From the NCBI RefSeq assembly GCF_005491205.1, contig NZ_CP028035.1:248001-312000 (forward strand): a stretch of DNA of 64,000 nucleotides. The letters are read 5' to 3'. A model generated the notes under the pieces. That model did not search any database, was not told where the DNA came from, and was given only the letters and a program-made list of their open reading frames with translations. The position numbers were made by a program, and so were the translations under genes. This DNA is from Nissabacter sp. SGAir0207 (GTDB lineage: Bacteria > Pseudomonadota > Gammaproteobacteria > Enterobacterales > Enterobacteriaceae). This document shows positions 53,860 through 64,000 of this stretch, in pieces (within the stretch, counting starts at the first letter, position 1; the number at the start of each line of letters is the position of its first letter).

Positions 53860-55068
53860 TTAACTGACCAAATTATTGAGTTGAAGAATGGGTTGTAGAA
53901 TTGCCATCACGATGAACAGGACAATGCTGGCCATGCTGACAATCAATGCCGGTTCAAACAGGGAGAGCGCCATTGTCAGGCGCTGCTGCATCAGCTGATC
54001 CTGATTGTCAGCCGCGCGCGCCATCAGCTCGCCCAAGCGGCCGCTCTGCTCCCCGGAGGCGATCATATAAAGCATCATTGGCGGGAAGAGCTGGGTCTGC
54101 TCCAGCGCCTTGAAGAGGGCGTTGCCCTGACGCACACTCTCCGCCGCTTGGGTCAGCAGCAGATTGATGCGCAGGTTGGTTACCCCGGCGGCCGCAATGT
54201 TCATTGCCTCCAGCAGCGGGACACCACTGGTTTGCAGGATGCTGAGCGTGCGCGCATAACGGGCGCTGTTGATCGCCCGAATCAGCGGCCCAATCACCGC
54301 CGGGCGCAATAGCTGGTGATGGAAGCGCATACGGTGCCGCGGGTTGCGCAGCATCAGCTTGCCGCCAACAATCCCCAGCAGCAGCACCACGCTGGCAGGT
54401 AGCCAGGCCGCCTGCAAAGCGCTGGAGACCGAAATCAAGATGCGCGTGGTCACAGGCAGTGCCTGCTTCATATGCACAAACTGCTCGATGATCTGCGGCA
54501 CCACGGCGACCAGCAGAATGGTGATCACCAGAATTGCCACCAGCGTCAGCATCAGCGGATAGATCATCGCTTGGGTGAATTTGCTTTTGAGCTGTTGGCG
54601 GATCTCGTTGTAGTCCGCCATCTTCTCCAGCACTGGGCCTAGCTGACCGGTGCGCTCGCCCGCCGTGACCAGCGTGCAGAACATGGGATCGAAGAGGCGC
54701 GGATAGTCGCCGAGCGCATCAGCCAGCGTATGCCCCTCCACCACTTTGCTGCGCACCGTTTTCAGGACGGTCGCCAGCGCCGGATGGTCGGTCTGCCGCG
54801 CAATAACCTCCAGCGCCGACTCCAGCGGCAGTGAGGCGTTAATCAGGGTCGCCAGCTGGCGGGAGAAGAGCGACAGCGTTGCGGTAGGCACCCGTGCTCC
54901 CCGGCGGCGGCCAGTGGTTGGCAACAGGCCACTCGCCGTCACAATCTCCAGCGGGGTGAGGTTTTGCTCTCGCAGCAGGCGACGTACGTCGCGTGGCGAT
55001 TCCGCTTCCAGCCGGCCGCGCACGGTTTTGCCAGCAGGCGTGACAGCCCGGTATGCGAAGCGGCCCAT
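53860..55068 (-). CDS. gspF: Type II secretion inner-membrane platform protein GspF
   Basis: 402 aa polytopic protein with two GspF domains (cytoplasmic helical parts about 60-190 and 265-385) and three membrane segments; scaffold for GspE, L and M. Start overlaps the gspE stop as TAATG. Confidence 0.95.
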   Translation of the reverse strand: MGRFAYRAVTPAGKTVRGRLEAESPRDVRRLLREQNLTPLEIVTASGLLPTTGRRRGARVPTATLSLFSRQLATLINASLPLESALEVIARQTDHPALATVLKTVRSKVVEGHTLADALGDYPRLFDPMFCTLVTAGERTGQLGPVLEKMADYNEIRQQLKSKFTQAMIYPLMLTLVAILVITILLVAVVPQIIEQFVHMKQALPVTTRILISVSSALQAAWLPASVVLLLGIVGGKLMLRNPRHRMRFHHQLLRPAVIGPLIRAINSARYARTLSILQTSGVPLLEAMNIAAAGVTNLRINLLLTQAAESVRQGNALFKALEQTQLFPPMMLYMIASGEQSGRLGELMARAADNQDQLMQQRLTMALSLFEPALIVSMASIVLFIVMAILQPILQLNNLVS

Positions 55069-56567
55069 TATATTGCCTCCCCGGCCGCGCCATCCTGCTC
55101 GGTGGTCACCCGCAGAACCTCTTCAACCGTGGTGTCGCCAGTTATTGCCTTCAGCAGGCCATTTTCCCGCAGGCTGCGGCTGCTTCCACGGACGATCTTC
55201 TCAATGCCCAGTTCGTCCTGATTCTGGTAGATCGCCTGTCGCAGCGCGTTATCTACGGTCAGGCACTCATGGATGGCCGCCCGGCCGCGGTAGCCGGTAA
55301 AGCGGCAGGACGGGCAACCCACGGCTTGATAGATATGGGTGGGTGGCGCGGGCAGGAAAGCAAACAGCGGCGCTTGCGCAGCAGGCAAGGGGACTTGCTG
55401 GGCACAGGTCGGGCAGAGCCGCCGCACCAGCCGCTGGGCCACCACTCCCAGCAGGGAGGAGGCGAGCAAGAAGGGTTCCAGCCCCATGTCCCGCAGTCGG
55501 GTAATGGCACCTACCGCACTGTTGGTGTGCAGGGTCGACATCACCAGGTGGCCGGTCAATGAGGCTTGCACCGCAATCTGGGCAGTTTCGTTATCACGGA
55601 TTTCCCCCACCATCACGACATCCGGGTCCTGGCGCAGGATGGCACGCAGGCCGAGGGCGAAGGTCATCTCCACGCGTGGGTTGACCTGCGTCTGGCCAAT
55701 GCCCTCCAGCTCATACTCAATCGGGTCTTCCACCGTGAGAATGTTGCGCTCATGGTTGTTCAGCGCTGCCAGCAGGGCGTAGAGCGTGGTGCTCTTCCCA
55801 GAACCGGTCGGGCCGGTCACCAGCAAAATGCCGTGCGGCTTGGCGATCAGCGAGGTCAGGGTATGCTGGTCAGCCGGCGACAGCCCGAGCTGGTCGACAC
55901 TCAGACAGAGGTTGTTTTTGTCCAGCAGGCGCATCACCACCCGCTCGCCATACTGGGCCGGAATGGTGGAGACGCGAATATCAATGGCTCGGTGCCCGAG
56001 GGTCAGGGAGATGCGGCCATCCTGCGGCAACCGTTTTTCTGCGATATCCAGCCGCGCCATCACCTTGATGCGCGATACGATAAAGGGCGCCAGTTTGCGC
56101 GCCGGTTGCAGAATCTGGCGCAACACGCCATCGACACGAAAACGGATGCTGAGGCTGCGCTCAAAGGTTTCGATATGGATATCGGACGCCCCCTCTTTCA
56201 CCGCTTCTGCCAGCACGGCATTGATTAACCGGATAATCGGCGAGTGCTCATCGCTGGCCAGCAGATCCTCGTTATCCGGCAGATCCTCGGACAGAGACAG
56301 CAGGTCGATGCCGCTGCTCAGGTCACTCATGATCTGCTGGGACGCGCCGCTCTGATTCCCATAGGCGGCCGAGAGCCGCTCATCGAACTCTGCCTCACTG
56401 AGCTGCACCACTTCGCTGATCCGCCCGGCCACGCGCTGCGCTTCCAGCAGGGCCTCCGCGCTGACCGTCATCCGGCAGTAGAACTGCTCCCCAATGCGTG
56501 CCACGCCATGCTGCTTCGCGTAGAGATAAGGCAGGGGCAGGGCTGTCGCGTCGTCTGGATATTCCAT
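55068..56567 (-). CDS. gspE: Type II secretion ATPase GspE
   Basis: Cytoplasmic ATPase powering pseudopilus assembly. 499 aa from the ATG at 56567, preceded by AAGGAGG in the end of gspD; the longer frame to 56810 is rejected. Walker A GPTGSGKST (252-260), Asp box, Walker B DPDVVMVGEIRD (about 314-325), His box and the two-CxxC zinc domain (CPTC, CPSC) are all present. Confidence 0.97.
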   Translation of the reverse strand: MEYPDDATALPLPYLYAKQHGVARIGEQFYCRMTVSAEALLEAQRVAGRISEVVQLSEAEFDERLSAAYGNQSGASQQIMSDLSSGIDLLSLSEDLPDNEDLLASDEHSPIIRLINAVLAEAVKEGASDIHIETFERSLSIRFRVDGVLRQILQPARKLAPFIVSRIKVMARLDIAEKRLPQDGRISLTLGHRAIDIRVSTIPAQYGERVVMRLLDKNNLCLSVDQLGLSPADQHTLTSLIAKPHGILLVTGPTGSGKSTTLYALLAALNNHERNILTVEDPIEYELEGIGQTQVNPRVEMTFALGLRAILRQDPDVVMVGEIRDNETAQIAVQASLTGHLVMSTLHTNSAVGAITRLRDMGLEPFLLASSLLGVVAQRLVRRLCPTCAQQVPLPAAQAPLFAFLPAPPTHIYQAVGCPSCRFTGYRGRAAIHECLTVDNALRQAIYQNQDELGIEKIVRGSSRSLRENGLLKAITGDTTVEEVLRVTTEQDGAAGEAI

Positions 56568-56577
56568 CTCCGCCTCC

Positions 56578-58584
56578 TTATCCGTGGAACGGATTACGTG
56601 GGCCGCCAGCGGCCGGCTCTGCAACCTTGACCGGCGCAGCGGGCGCGACCGGCACGGCCGAGGGCTGGATCTTGGCGGGATAGTCCGGCAGCACCGTACG
56701 CTGGCCCGCGCGGATCGGCAGGTCATTGCTCTCCTCTTCCTGACGCGCTTGCTGAATTTTGCGGAAGTTTGAGTACTTCTGGTTAGAGAGCGAGGTGTAG
56801 ATGTCATCATCCCGGATGATGGTTGGCCGGATGAAGACCATCAGATTGCGTTTGCTACTCTCCGTGTTGGTGTAACGGAAAAGGTTGCCCACCCACGGGA
56901 TGTCGCCGAGCAGCGGCACTTTCGATTTCGACTCTTTCGTACTGTCATCCAGCAGGCCACCCAGCACCACGGTTTCACCCGTGCGCACCAGCACCGCGTT
57001 ATGGATGGTGCGGGTGTTGAAGGTTGGGCCAAGTGAGGAGTTGGTGGAGGTATCCACGCTGGAGACCTCTTGCTCAATCTCCATCAGGACAGAGTCCCCC
57101 TCGTTAACCTGCGGCGTCACCTTCAGCTTGGTGCCGACAGTTTTGTAGACCACGCTGTTGAAGACGTTGTCACCGGAGGTGGTCTGCGAACCTGAGAGGG
57201 AAGGGACTTCCTGGCCGACATTGAAGGAGGCCTCTTTATTGTCGAGGGTCACAATGCTTGGGGTAGCCAGAATGTCATTCTTATTGCTGGTGGCCAGTGC
57301 CGTCAGCAGCACATTCCAGTCACCTTTGAAGAACCCAGCCGCCAGGCCGTTGAATGAGCTCATGGTGTCAGAGAGCGGATTGTCACTACTGATCACGCCA
57401 TCACGTTGGTACTGGCGCGCGCCGGCCGCCACCTTAGAGATCGGGGCACCGGTGCCAGTAAATTGGGTACCGCCAACCTTATTATTGCTCCACTGGATAC
57501 CGAGGTTCAGCCCGTTACCATCCTGCACCTCAACAATGATTGCCTCCACCAGCACCTGTGCCCGGCGAATGTCCAGCTTCGCGATCACCTGCTCCAGCGA
57601 CTGCATCACGTCTGGCTGGGCGGTGATCACGATCGAGTTGGTTTGCTCATCGGCGGTGATGCTCATCGGCTTGCTGGCTGCCGGGGCGGCTTCAGCAGCT
57701 TTGCCCTCTTTTAGCTCTTTGCTGATGCCAGTCAGCACCGGCACGATTTTGTCTGCCTTGGCATAGCGCAGGTAGAACACCTTGGTATTGCCCTGATTGA
57801 CATCATTCTGGTCGAGTTGGTTGATGAGCTTGACCGCGTGGCGGCGAACGCCTTCCGGCCCACTGACCACCAATGTATTGGTGCGCTCATCGGCCACTAC
57901 CTTGGCCTGAAGAATATTGGCCGACTGCCCCTTGGACTCTTCGCGCACCAGATCGTTGACCAGCTTTGCCATCTCAGAGGCGGAGCCATAGCGCAGCTTG
58001 ACGGTTTCCCGCTGCTGATAACCCATCATGTCCACCCGCTCCACCAGATCGATCAGGCGGTTGACCACCGAGGCACGCCCGGTCAGCAGCAGGGCATTGG
58101 CGGGTTCGTAATGCACCACATTGCCGACGCCGGTACTGTCGTTCAACTGGCGCAGCAGGGGAGCCAGTTCGCGCACCGGCACATTGTTTAACGAGATCAC
58201 CCGAGTGATGATCTCATCCCCACGGCCTGGCTTGCCCTTATCCGCCAACGGGATACCCGCGGCTTTAGCATTCGCCGTGCGCACCACTTTCAGCAGGCCA
58301 TTATCCATTGGCACTACCGCATAGCCGTAAATATCCAGCACACTTAAGAAGAATTGGTAGTACTGATCTTCATTCAGAATGTCATAACTTTTGACGGAAA
58401 TATTTCCCTGAACGGCAGGATCGATAAGTATCGTTTTATTCAGGTTCTTACTAACGGTATTGATAAATTCTTTAATATCCGTCTCTTTGAAATTGGCCGT
58501 AAAATCTGCCGCCTGCAAAAAGGCAGGAATAAACAGCAGCGGCAAGCAAATGCCATTGACGAGGCGAGTGAATGTAAAAGCCAT
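56578..58584 (-). CDS. gspD: Type II secretion outer-membrane secretin GspD
   Basis: 668 aa (E. coli about 650). Signal peptide about 1-25, N0-N3 domains (about 27-320; N0 starts DFTANFKETDIKEF), secretin core with the VPLLGDIPWVGNLF signature and a Pro/Ala-rich C-terminal S-domain-like tail. Forms the exit channel. No GspS pilotin gene is in the cluster. Confidence 0.97.
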   Translation of the reverse strand: MAFTFTRLVNGICLPLLFIPAFLQAADFTANFKETDIKEFINTVSKNLNKTILIDPAVQGNISVKSYDILNEDQYYQFFLSVLDIYGYAVVPMDNGLLKVVRTANAKAAGIPLADKGKPGRGDEIITRVISLNNVPVRELAPLLRQLNDSTGVGNVVHYEPANALLLTGRASVVNRLIDLVERVDMMGYQQRETVKLRYGSASEMAKLVNDLVREESKGQSANILQAKVVADERTNTLVVSGPEGVRRHAVKLINQLDQNDVNQGNTKVFYLRYAKADKIVPVLTGISKELKEGKAAEAAPAASKPMSITADEQTNSIVITAQPDVMQSLEQVIAKLDIRRAQVLVEAIIVEVQDGNGLNLGIQWSNNKVGGTQFTGTGAPISKVAAGARQYQRDGVISSDNPLSDTMSSFNGLAAGFFKGDWNVLLTALATSNKNDILATPSIVTLDNKEASFNVGQEVPSLSGSQTTSGDNVFNSVVYKTVGTKLKVTPQVNEGDSVLMEIEQEVSSVDTSTNSSLGPTFNTRTIHNAVLVRTGETVVLGGLLDDSTKESKSKVPLLGDIPWVGNLFRYTNTESSKRNLMVFIRPTIIRDDDIYTSLSNQKYSNFRKIQQARQEEESNDLPIRAGQRTVLPDYPAKIQPSAVPVAPAAPVKVAEPAAGGPRNPFHG

Positions 58585-58589
58585 GGTGT

Positions 58590-59378
58590 TTACTTATCCG
58601 ATGAGGATTCAATACTATCCAGGTTAATAAAGATGTGTTGAGGTGTTTGCTCTCTCAATACTGTAAATTTTGCCTCCCGCAAGGCTCCCAGCGCTGAAAC
58701 TGCCGCTTTGGCACCGACCTCATCCTGAAGGGACTGGTCATTTATTTTGATAATGACATCATCCTTAAGTAATCCAATTTTTCTATATACCAGACTATTT
58801 CCTTTGGGATTAACGTGATACCCCAACAGTTTGCCTTTACTATAAACAGGGCTCAGGGCCAGATAGGCAGCCAGAGGCTGACCTGATGCGGCCAACTGGC
58901 CATCGCCCGTGGCTGACCCCTCTGTGTCCAGATAGAGCGTAGCCAGGCGCCCACCCTCTTGCAGGATAACCTGATTGGCGCTGATCTCCTTGATGAGCCA
59001 CGACCCGGTGCCTGCAATCGTCTCACCGATGCGATAGCTCTCCTCGCTTTGCGGCCCGGCAATAATGGCCAGCGCCCGCGATGGATCGCTACTGGCCATC
59101 AGGCCCTTCAGCGTCAGCGCTGGCATGGCTGTGGCAGCCACAGCACGAGCCGATGAGGGGCCGGTTAAAGATTCGGCGGCAAACAGGCCATCGGGGAGCG
59201 AGCCCAATGAGAACTGATTCAGTTCAATTTTATTATTGGCCGTATCGGGTGTTATTTTAGTGATAATTAACATTGTTAAATGGATACATAAAATTAAGAG
59301 GAGTGACGCAACTATCATTAACAATGTATTTAACAGCGCACCCCTGGAAAAAAGGGAGCGCACCAAATTATTATGCAT
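58590..59378 (-). CDS. gspC: Type II secretion inner-membrane protein GspC
   Basis: 262 aa. Membrane segment about 14-40, homology region HR (about 85-150, LTLKGLMASSDPSRALAII) that touches the secretin N0 domain, and a C-terminal PDZ-like domain (about 180-250, GLLKDDVIIKINDQSLQD). First gene of the minus-strand gsp operon. Confidence 0.93.
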   Translation of the reverse strand: MHNNLVRSLFSRGALLNTLLMIVASLLLILCIHLTMLIITKITPDTANNKIELNQFSLGSLPDGLFAAESLTGPSSARAVAATAMPALTLKGLMASSDPSRALAIIAGPQSEESYRIGETIAGTGSWLIKEISANQVILQEGGRLATLYLDTEGSATGDGQLAASGQPLAAYLALSPVYSKGKLLGYHVNPKGNSLVYRKIGLLKDDVIIKINDQSLQDEVGAKAAVSALGALREAKFTVLREQTPQHIFINLDSIESSSDK

Positions 59379-59518
59379 ATAACGCTAATCTTCTAATGAT
59401 GATGTTTGTGATGGCTAATAATTAGGCTATGATAGCTCCCAATGTTGCTCTATGCAATTCAACTCCGGCCTTATGGCATGAATAACCTGTTATAAAGCGT
59501 GAAACATGATTTTCTGAT

Positions 59519-59542
59519 AAATAAATTGCCTTTAATTTATTT
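59519..59542. repeat. AT-rich inverted repeat in the gspC/gspA divergent promoter region
   Basis: AAATAAATT-GCCTTT-AATTTATTT: perfect 9-bp arms, 35 bases before gspA. The surrounding 59379-59576 is clearly more AT-rich than the rest of the window. Could be a regulator site or a curved H-NS-type target. Confidence 0.5.
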
Positions 59543-59576
59543 GTCGTGGTTATGCTTTTGCGCAGGATTGTGAAAA

Positions 59577-61097
59577 ATGTATTGTCAATATTTTAATATG
59601 TCGATAAATCCTTTCAGCAGCAAAGGGTTCTATTATAACGCGCGCCTTTCGGCCGCCGTCACGTACCTGCAGCACCAGATCACGCTGGGGGGCTGCATCC
59701 TTATTGATGGCAAGCCCGGTACCGGGAAATCAGCCCTGGCCGCGCAGCTGGTCAGCCAGAGTGGCAGAAAGCCGCTGGCCCTGACCGCCGCTGTCGATGG
59801 GCAGGCGGGGGGAATCGGTAGATGGTTGCTCACGGCGTTGGGCATTGATGACAATCCGGCACTCAACCCGGCACAACGGGTGTTGAAGGTGATGAAACAC
59901 TTCAACGCTACCGCGTCCCGTGGAACGCATTGGCTGGTGACGATTGATCAGGCGGAAGCGCTGTCGGTTGAGAGTTACCATTTTCTCTCTGCACTCCAGA
60001 GTGGGCTCTCTTCGCCCCATGTCACCTTCTTGCTGATTGGTCAGGCGCGCAAAATGGCCGCCATCGCGCCACGTGCCTTATTGCGTCGGCTGATCCACAC
60101 GCGTTATCGACTCCAGCCAATGAGTGCAGCGGAGAGCCGGGCATTCATCGTTGAGCAATTGGCCGCCGCGGGGGTAGAGCAGCCGCTGTTCAGTGAACCC
60201 GTCCTTCGGATGGCCCATCAGGCTGCTGGCGGTAAGCCCGCCCTATTAAAAGCCATCGCCCATGCGGCCCTGACGGTGGCCTATGCCGAACGAAGCGAGA
60301 CAGTGACCCGTCGCCAGATGGGCATCGCGTTGCACGCGTTGGGTCTGTCTGCCGGTAGCCGACGGGGATTGGCAATGTGGTTGCTGCTCTCTGCGCTGAT
60401 CGCTGGCACGCTGGGCTGGACCTATTACGCCCCCCTCCAACCGTGGTTGCCGTTGTCCAGCTGGCTAACGCCACCGCCGCCGAAAGTTCCTGCCCCGGCG
60501 CCCCGCATTGAGGATCAACAGAGTGGCCCACAGGAGGGAATGAGCCAGCTGTTCCATGTCTGGGGCTACCGTGTGGAGCCAGCAGAGGCGTACTGCGAGC
60601 AGGCCGAGCGCGCGCAGCTCATCTGCCAGAAAAGCCAGGAGACGCTGGATGCAATGGTGGCGAATGGAATGCCGTGGATGGGCAGCCTGAAGGTAAATGA
60701 CCGGCTGATCTATGTCACGGTGGTGAAAGTAACGGGTAGCGACGTGGATGTCCTGATTCACGATCAGACCTGGACGCTGAAACGTGATTGGTTCAGCCAG
60801 GTCTGGCAGGGCGATGCCGTCCAGCTATGGCCACTGACCCCTGAGGGTAAAAGTCAGGTGGGGCGTACCAGCTCTGCCCAGGATATCGCCTGGCTTGATA
60901 AGGCCCTTAGCGACATCCTTCAGCTCCCGCCTGCCCGTCGACCAGTATGGGGAAGCGCGCTGATAAACCGCATCAAACAGTTCCAGCAACGCGAAAACCT
61001 AAAGGCGGATGGCGTGGTTGGCTTAGGCACATTATTGGCGATCGCCAAAGCGCAGGGCACACAGCCCTCATTAGTGACAGAGGATAAGGGGGAGTAA
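59577..61097 (+). CDS. gspA: Type II secretion accessory ATPase GspA
   Basis: 506 aa. AAA+ domain (about 1-265) with Walker A GKPGTGKS (45-52) and Walker B VTIDQAEAL, a membrane segment about 264-284, and a periplasmic region ending in a peptidoglycan-binding domain (about 425-500, IKQFQQRENLKADGVVGLGTL). With GspB it helps carry the secretin through the cell wall in ExeAB-type systems. An in-frame ATG at 59598 is an alternative start. Divergent from gspC. Confidence 0.93.
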   Translation: MYCQYFNMSINPFSSKGFYYNARLSAAVTYLQHQITLGGCILIDGKPGTGKSALAAQLVSQSGRKPLALTAAVDGQAGGIGRWLLTALGIDDNPALNPAQRVLKVMKHFNATASRGTHWLVTIDQAEALSVESYHFLSALQSGLSSPHVTFLLIGQARKMAAIAPRALLRRLIHTRYRLQPMSAAESRAFIVEQLAAAGVEQPLFSEPVLRMAHQAAGGKPALLKAIAHAALTVAYAERSETVTRRQMGIALHALGLSAGSRRGLAMWLLLSALIAGTLGWTYYAPLQPWLPLSSWLTPPPPKVPAPAPRIEDQQSGPQEGMSQLFHVWGYRVEPAEAYCEQAERAQLICQKSQETLDAMVANGMPWMGSLKVNDRLIYVTVVKVTGSDVDVLIHDQTWTLKRDWFSQVWQGDAVQLWPLTPEGKSQVGRTSSAQDIAWLDKALSDILQLPPARRPVWGSALINRIKQFQQRENLKADGVVGLGTLLAIAKAQGTQPSLVTEDKGE

Positions 61098-61585
61098 TGC
61101 AAAATATTCATCTGGCGGCCTACCAGAGCCAGCTGGCAGGGCAGGGCGTCAAAGTCAAAAGAACGGCGAGCCACTGGCGGGCACTGGCCTGGCGTATGGC
61201 ACTGTGGGGGCTTTACCTGCTGCTGATTGCCTTGGCTGGCGGCTATCACCATATGATGTGGGATGCCTGGCAGCAGCGTCTCCATCCAGTCGTAATAAAA
61301 GAGACGCCCTTGCCATATCAGCAATCGACGTTGCACTACATCTATAAGGATAGGGTATTGCCTGAAGAGGACGTACCGGCTGATAAAGAGCCGCTTCCTT
61401 ACCGTGATTCAAGCGACAGCGATGAGATAGGGGAGGGCGCGGACGACGACGAGCTTCTGGAAGATCCGGGCCCAGCACCCGTGTCGCTCAAGGAGCAGCT
61501 GGAAAAAGCGTTGCAAGAACAACAGCAAGAAGAGCGCCAGCAAAAAGCCATTAGCGCGGTTGACCCATTCGCACCAGCCGAGTGA
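61097..61585 (+). CDS. gspB: GspB, type II secretion accessory protein
   Basis: 162 aa, start overlapping the gspA stop (TAATG). Basic N-terminus, one membrane segment at about 31-50, then a long acidic linker (about 90-125, DSSDSDEIGEGADDDE) and a Glu/Gln coiled coil (about 130-150), ending DPFAPAE. No clear globular T2SSB-type domain is visible. Named by position after gspA, topology and the DPFAP-like end; confidence is moderate. Confidence 0.75.
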   Translation: MQNIHLAAYQSQLAGQGVKVKRTASHWRALAWRMALWGLYLLLIALAGGYHHMMWDAWQQRLHPVVIKETPLPYQQSTLHYIYKDRVLPEEDVPADKEPLPYRDSSDSDEIGEGADDDELLEDPGPAPVSLKEQLEKALQEQQQEERQQKAISAVDPFAPAE

Positions 61586-61638
61586 CACCTTTCCCCGCCG
61601 GGATGCGCAAAATAAAAGCAATTTTTGCACGATGGAGG

Positions 61639-61666
61639 TTGCTTCCCGGCGGCGTTTCCGTATAAT
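61639..61666 (+). promoter_or_regulatory. S10 operon promoter
   Basis: TTGCTT (61639-61644), 16-base spacer, perfect TATAAT (61661-61666), then a GC-rich start region. About 185 bases before rpsJ, the same arrangement as in E. coli. Confidence 0.75.
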
Positions 61667-61671
61667 GCGCG

Positions 61672-62163
<492 letters not shown>

Positions 62164-62183
62164 TCAGGTCATTGAGCGATTGA

Positions 62184-64000
<1,817 letters not shown>

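Noticed and set aside
55128..56810. Upstream extension of the gspE frame to 56810
   Set aside because: The added 81 residues are Arg/Ser/Pro-rich and overlap gspD; the ribosome site and E. coli length support 56567.

Overview
This window is a chromosomal backbone segment of an enterobacterium (order Enterobacterales). Nearly every gene has an obvious E. coli-type orthologue at the expected length. The order ompR-envZ ... pckA-hslO-hslR-yrfG-igaA-nudE-mrcA-hofMNOPQ-aroK-aroB-damX-dam-rpe-gph-trpS-tsgA-ppiA-yhfG-fic-pabA-argD-yhfK-crp-yhfA-prkB-yheUTS-kefGB-yheV-slyD-slyX-fkpA-yheO-tusDCB-rpsL-rpsG-fusA-tufA-bfd-bfr-gsp-rpsJ... follows the E. coli 74-76 minute region. Codon third positions are GC-rich outside the ribosomal and EF genes. 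The sequence alone does not fix the genus; a Yersiniaceae/Serratia-like or related lineage is a guess. No rRNA, tRNA, insertion sequence, prophage or CRISPR was seen.

Layout. 1-2.3 kb: ompR-envZ osmosensing two-component operon. 2.3-3.1 kb: a two-gene toxin-antitoxin module (FitA/VapB-like RHH plus VapC-like PIN) inserted between envZ and pckA. 3.1-9.3 kb: pckA, Hsp33 (hslO), hslR, yrfG and igaA, all on the minus strand. 9.7-16.5 kb: nudE, mrcA (PBP1a) and the divergent hofMNOPQ operon for DNA-uptake/pilus-type secretin assembly. 16.9-23.0 kb: the aroK-aroB-damX-dam-rpe-gph-trpS superoperon. 23.1-31.6 kb: tsgA, ppiA, the yhfG-fic AMPylator module, pabA, argD, yhfK, crp and yhfA. 31.7-42.9 kb: prkB, yheUTS, kefGB, yheV, slyD, slyX, fkpA, yheO and the tRNA 2-thiolation genes tusDCB. 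42.9-47.5 kb: the str operon (rpsL-rpsG-fusA-tufA). 47.7-48.4 kb: bfd-bfr iron storage. 48.4-61.6 kb: a full type II secretion locus (gspC-M plus gspO on minus, gspAB divergent on plus). 61.7 kb to the end: the S10 operon start (rpsJ-rplC-rplD-rplW-rplB, the last cut by the window edge).

Compared with E. coli K-12 (from memory), several genes are absent at the equivalent positions: yhgE (between hslO and pckA), the nirBDC-cysG/frl/yhf block (between trpS and tsgA) and chiA (between tufA and bfd). The toxin-antitoxin pair is extra. The most interesting points are the Fic protein with a full canonical active-site motif paired with a small YhfG whose inhibitory motif has Asp where Glu is expected; the T2SS locus with its AT-rich divergent promoter region and atypical GspB; the short DamX; and the hofN/hofO overlap. 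No obviously novel multi-gene system was found, and most of the window is well-conserved housekeeping DNA.
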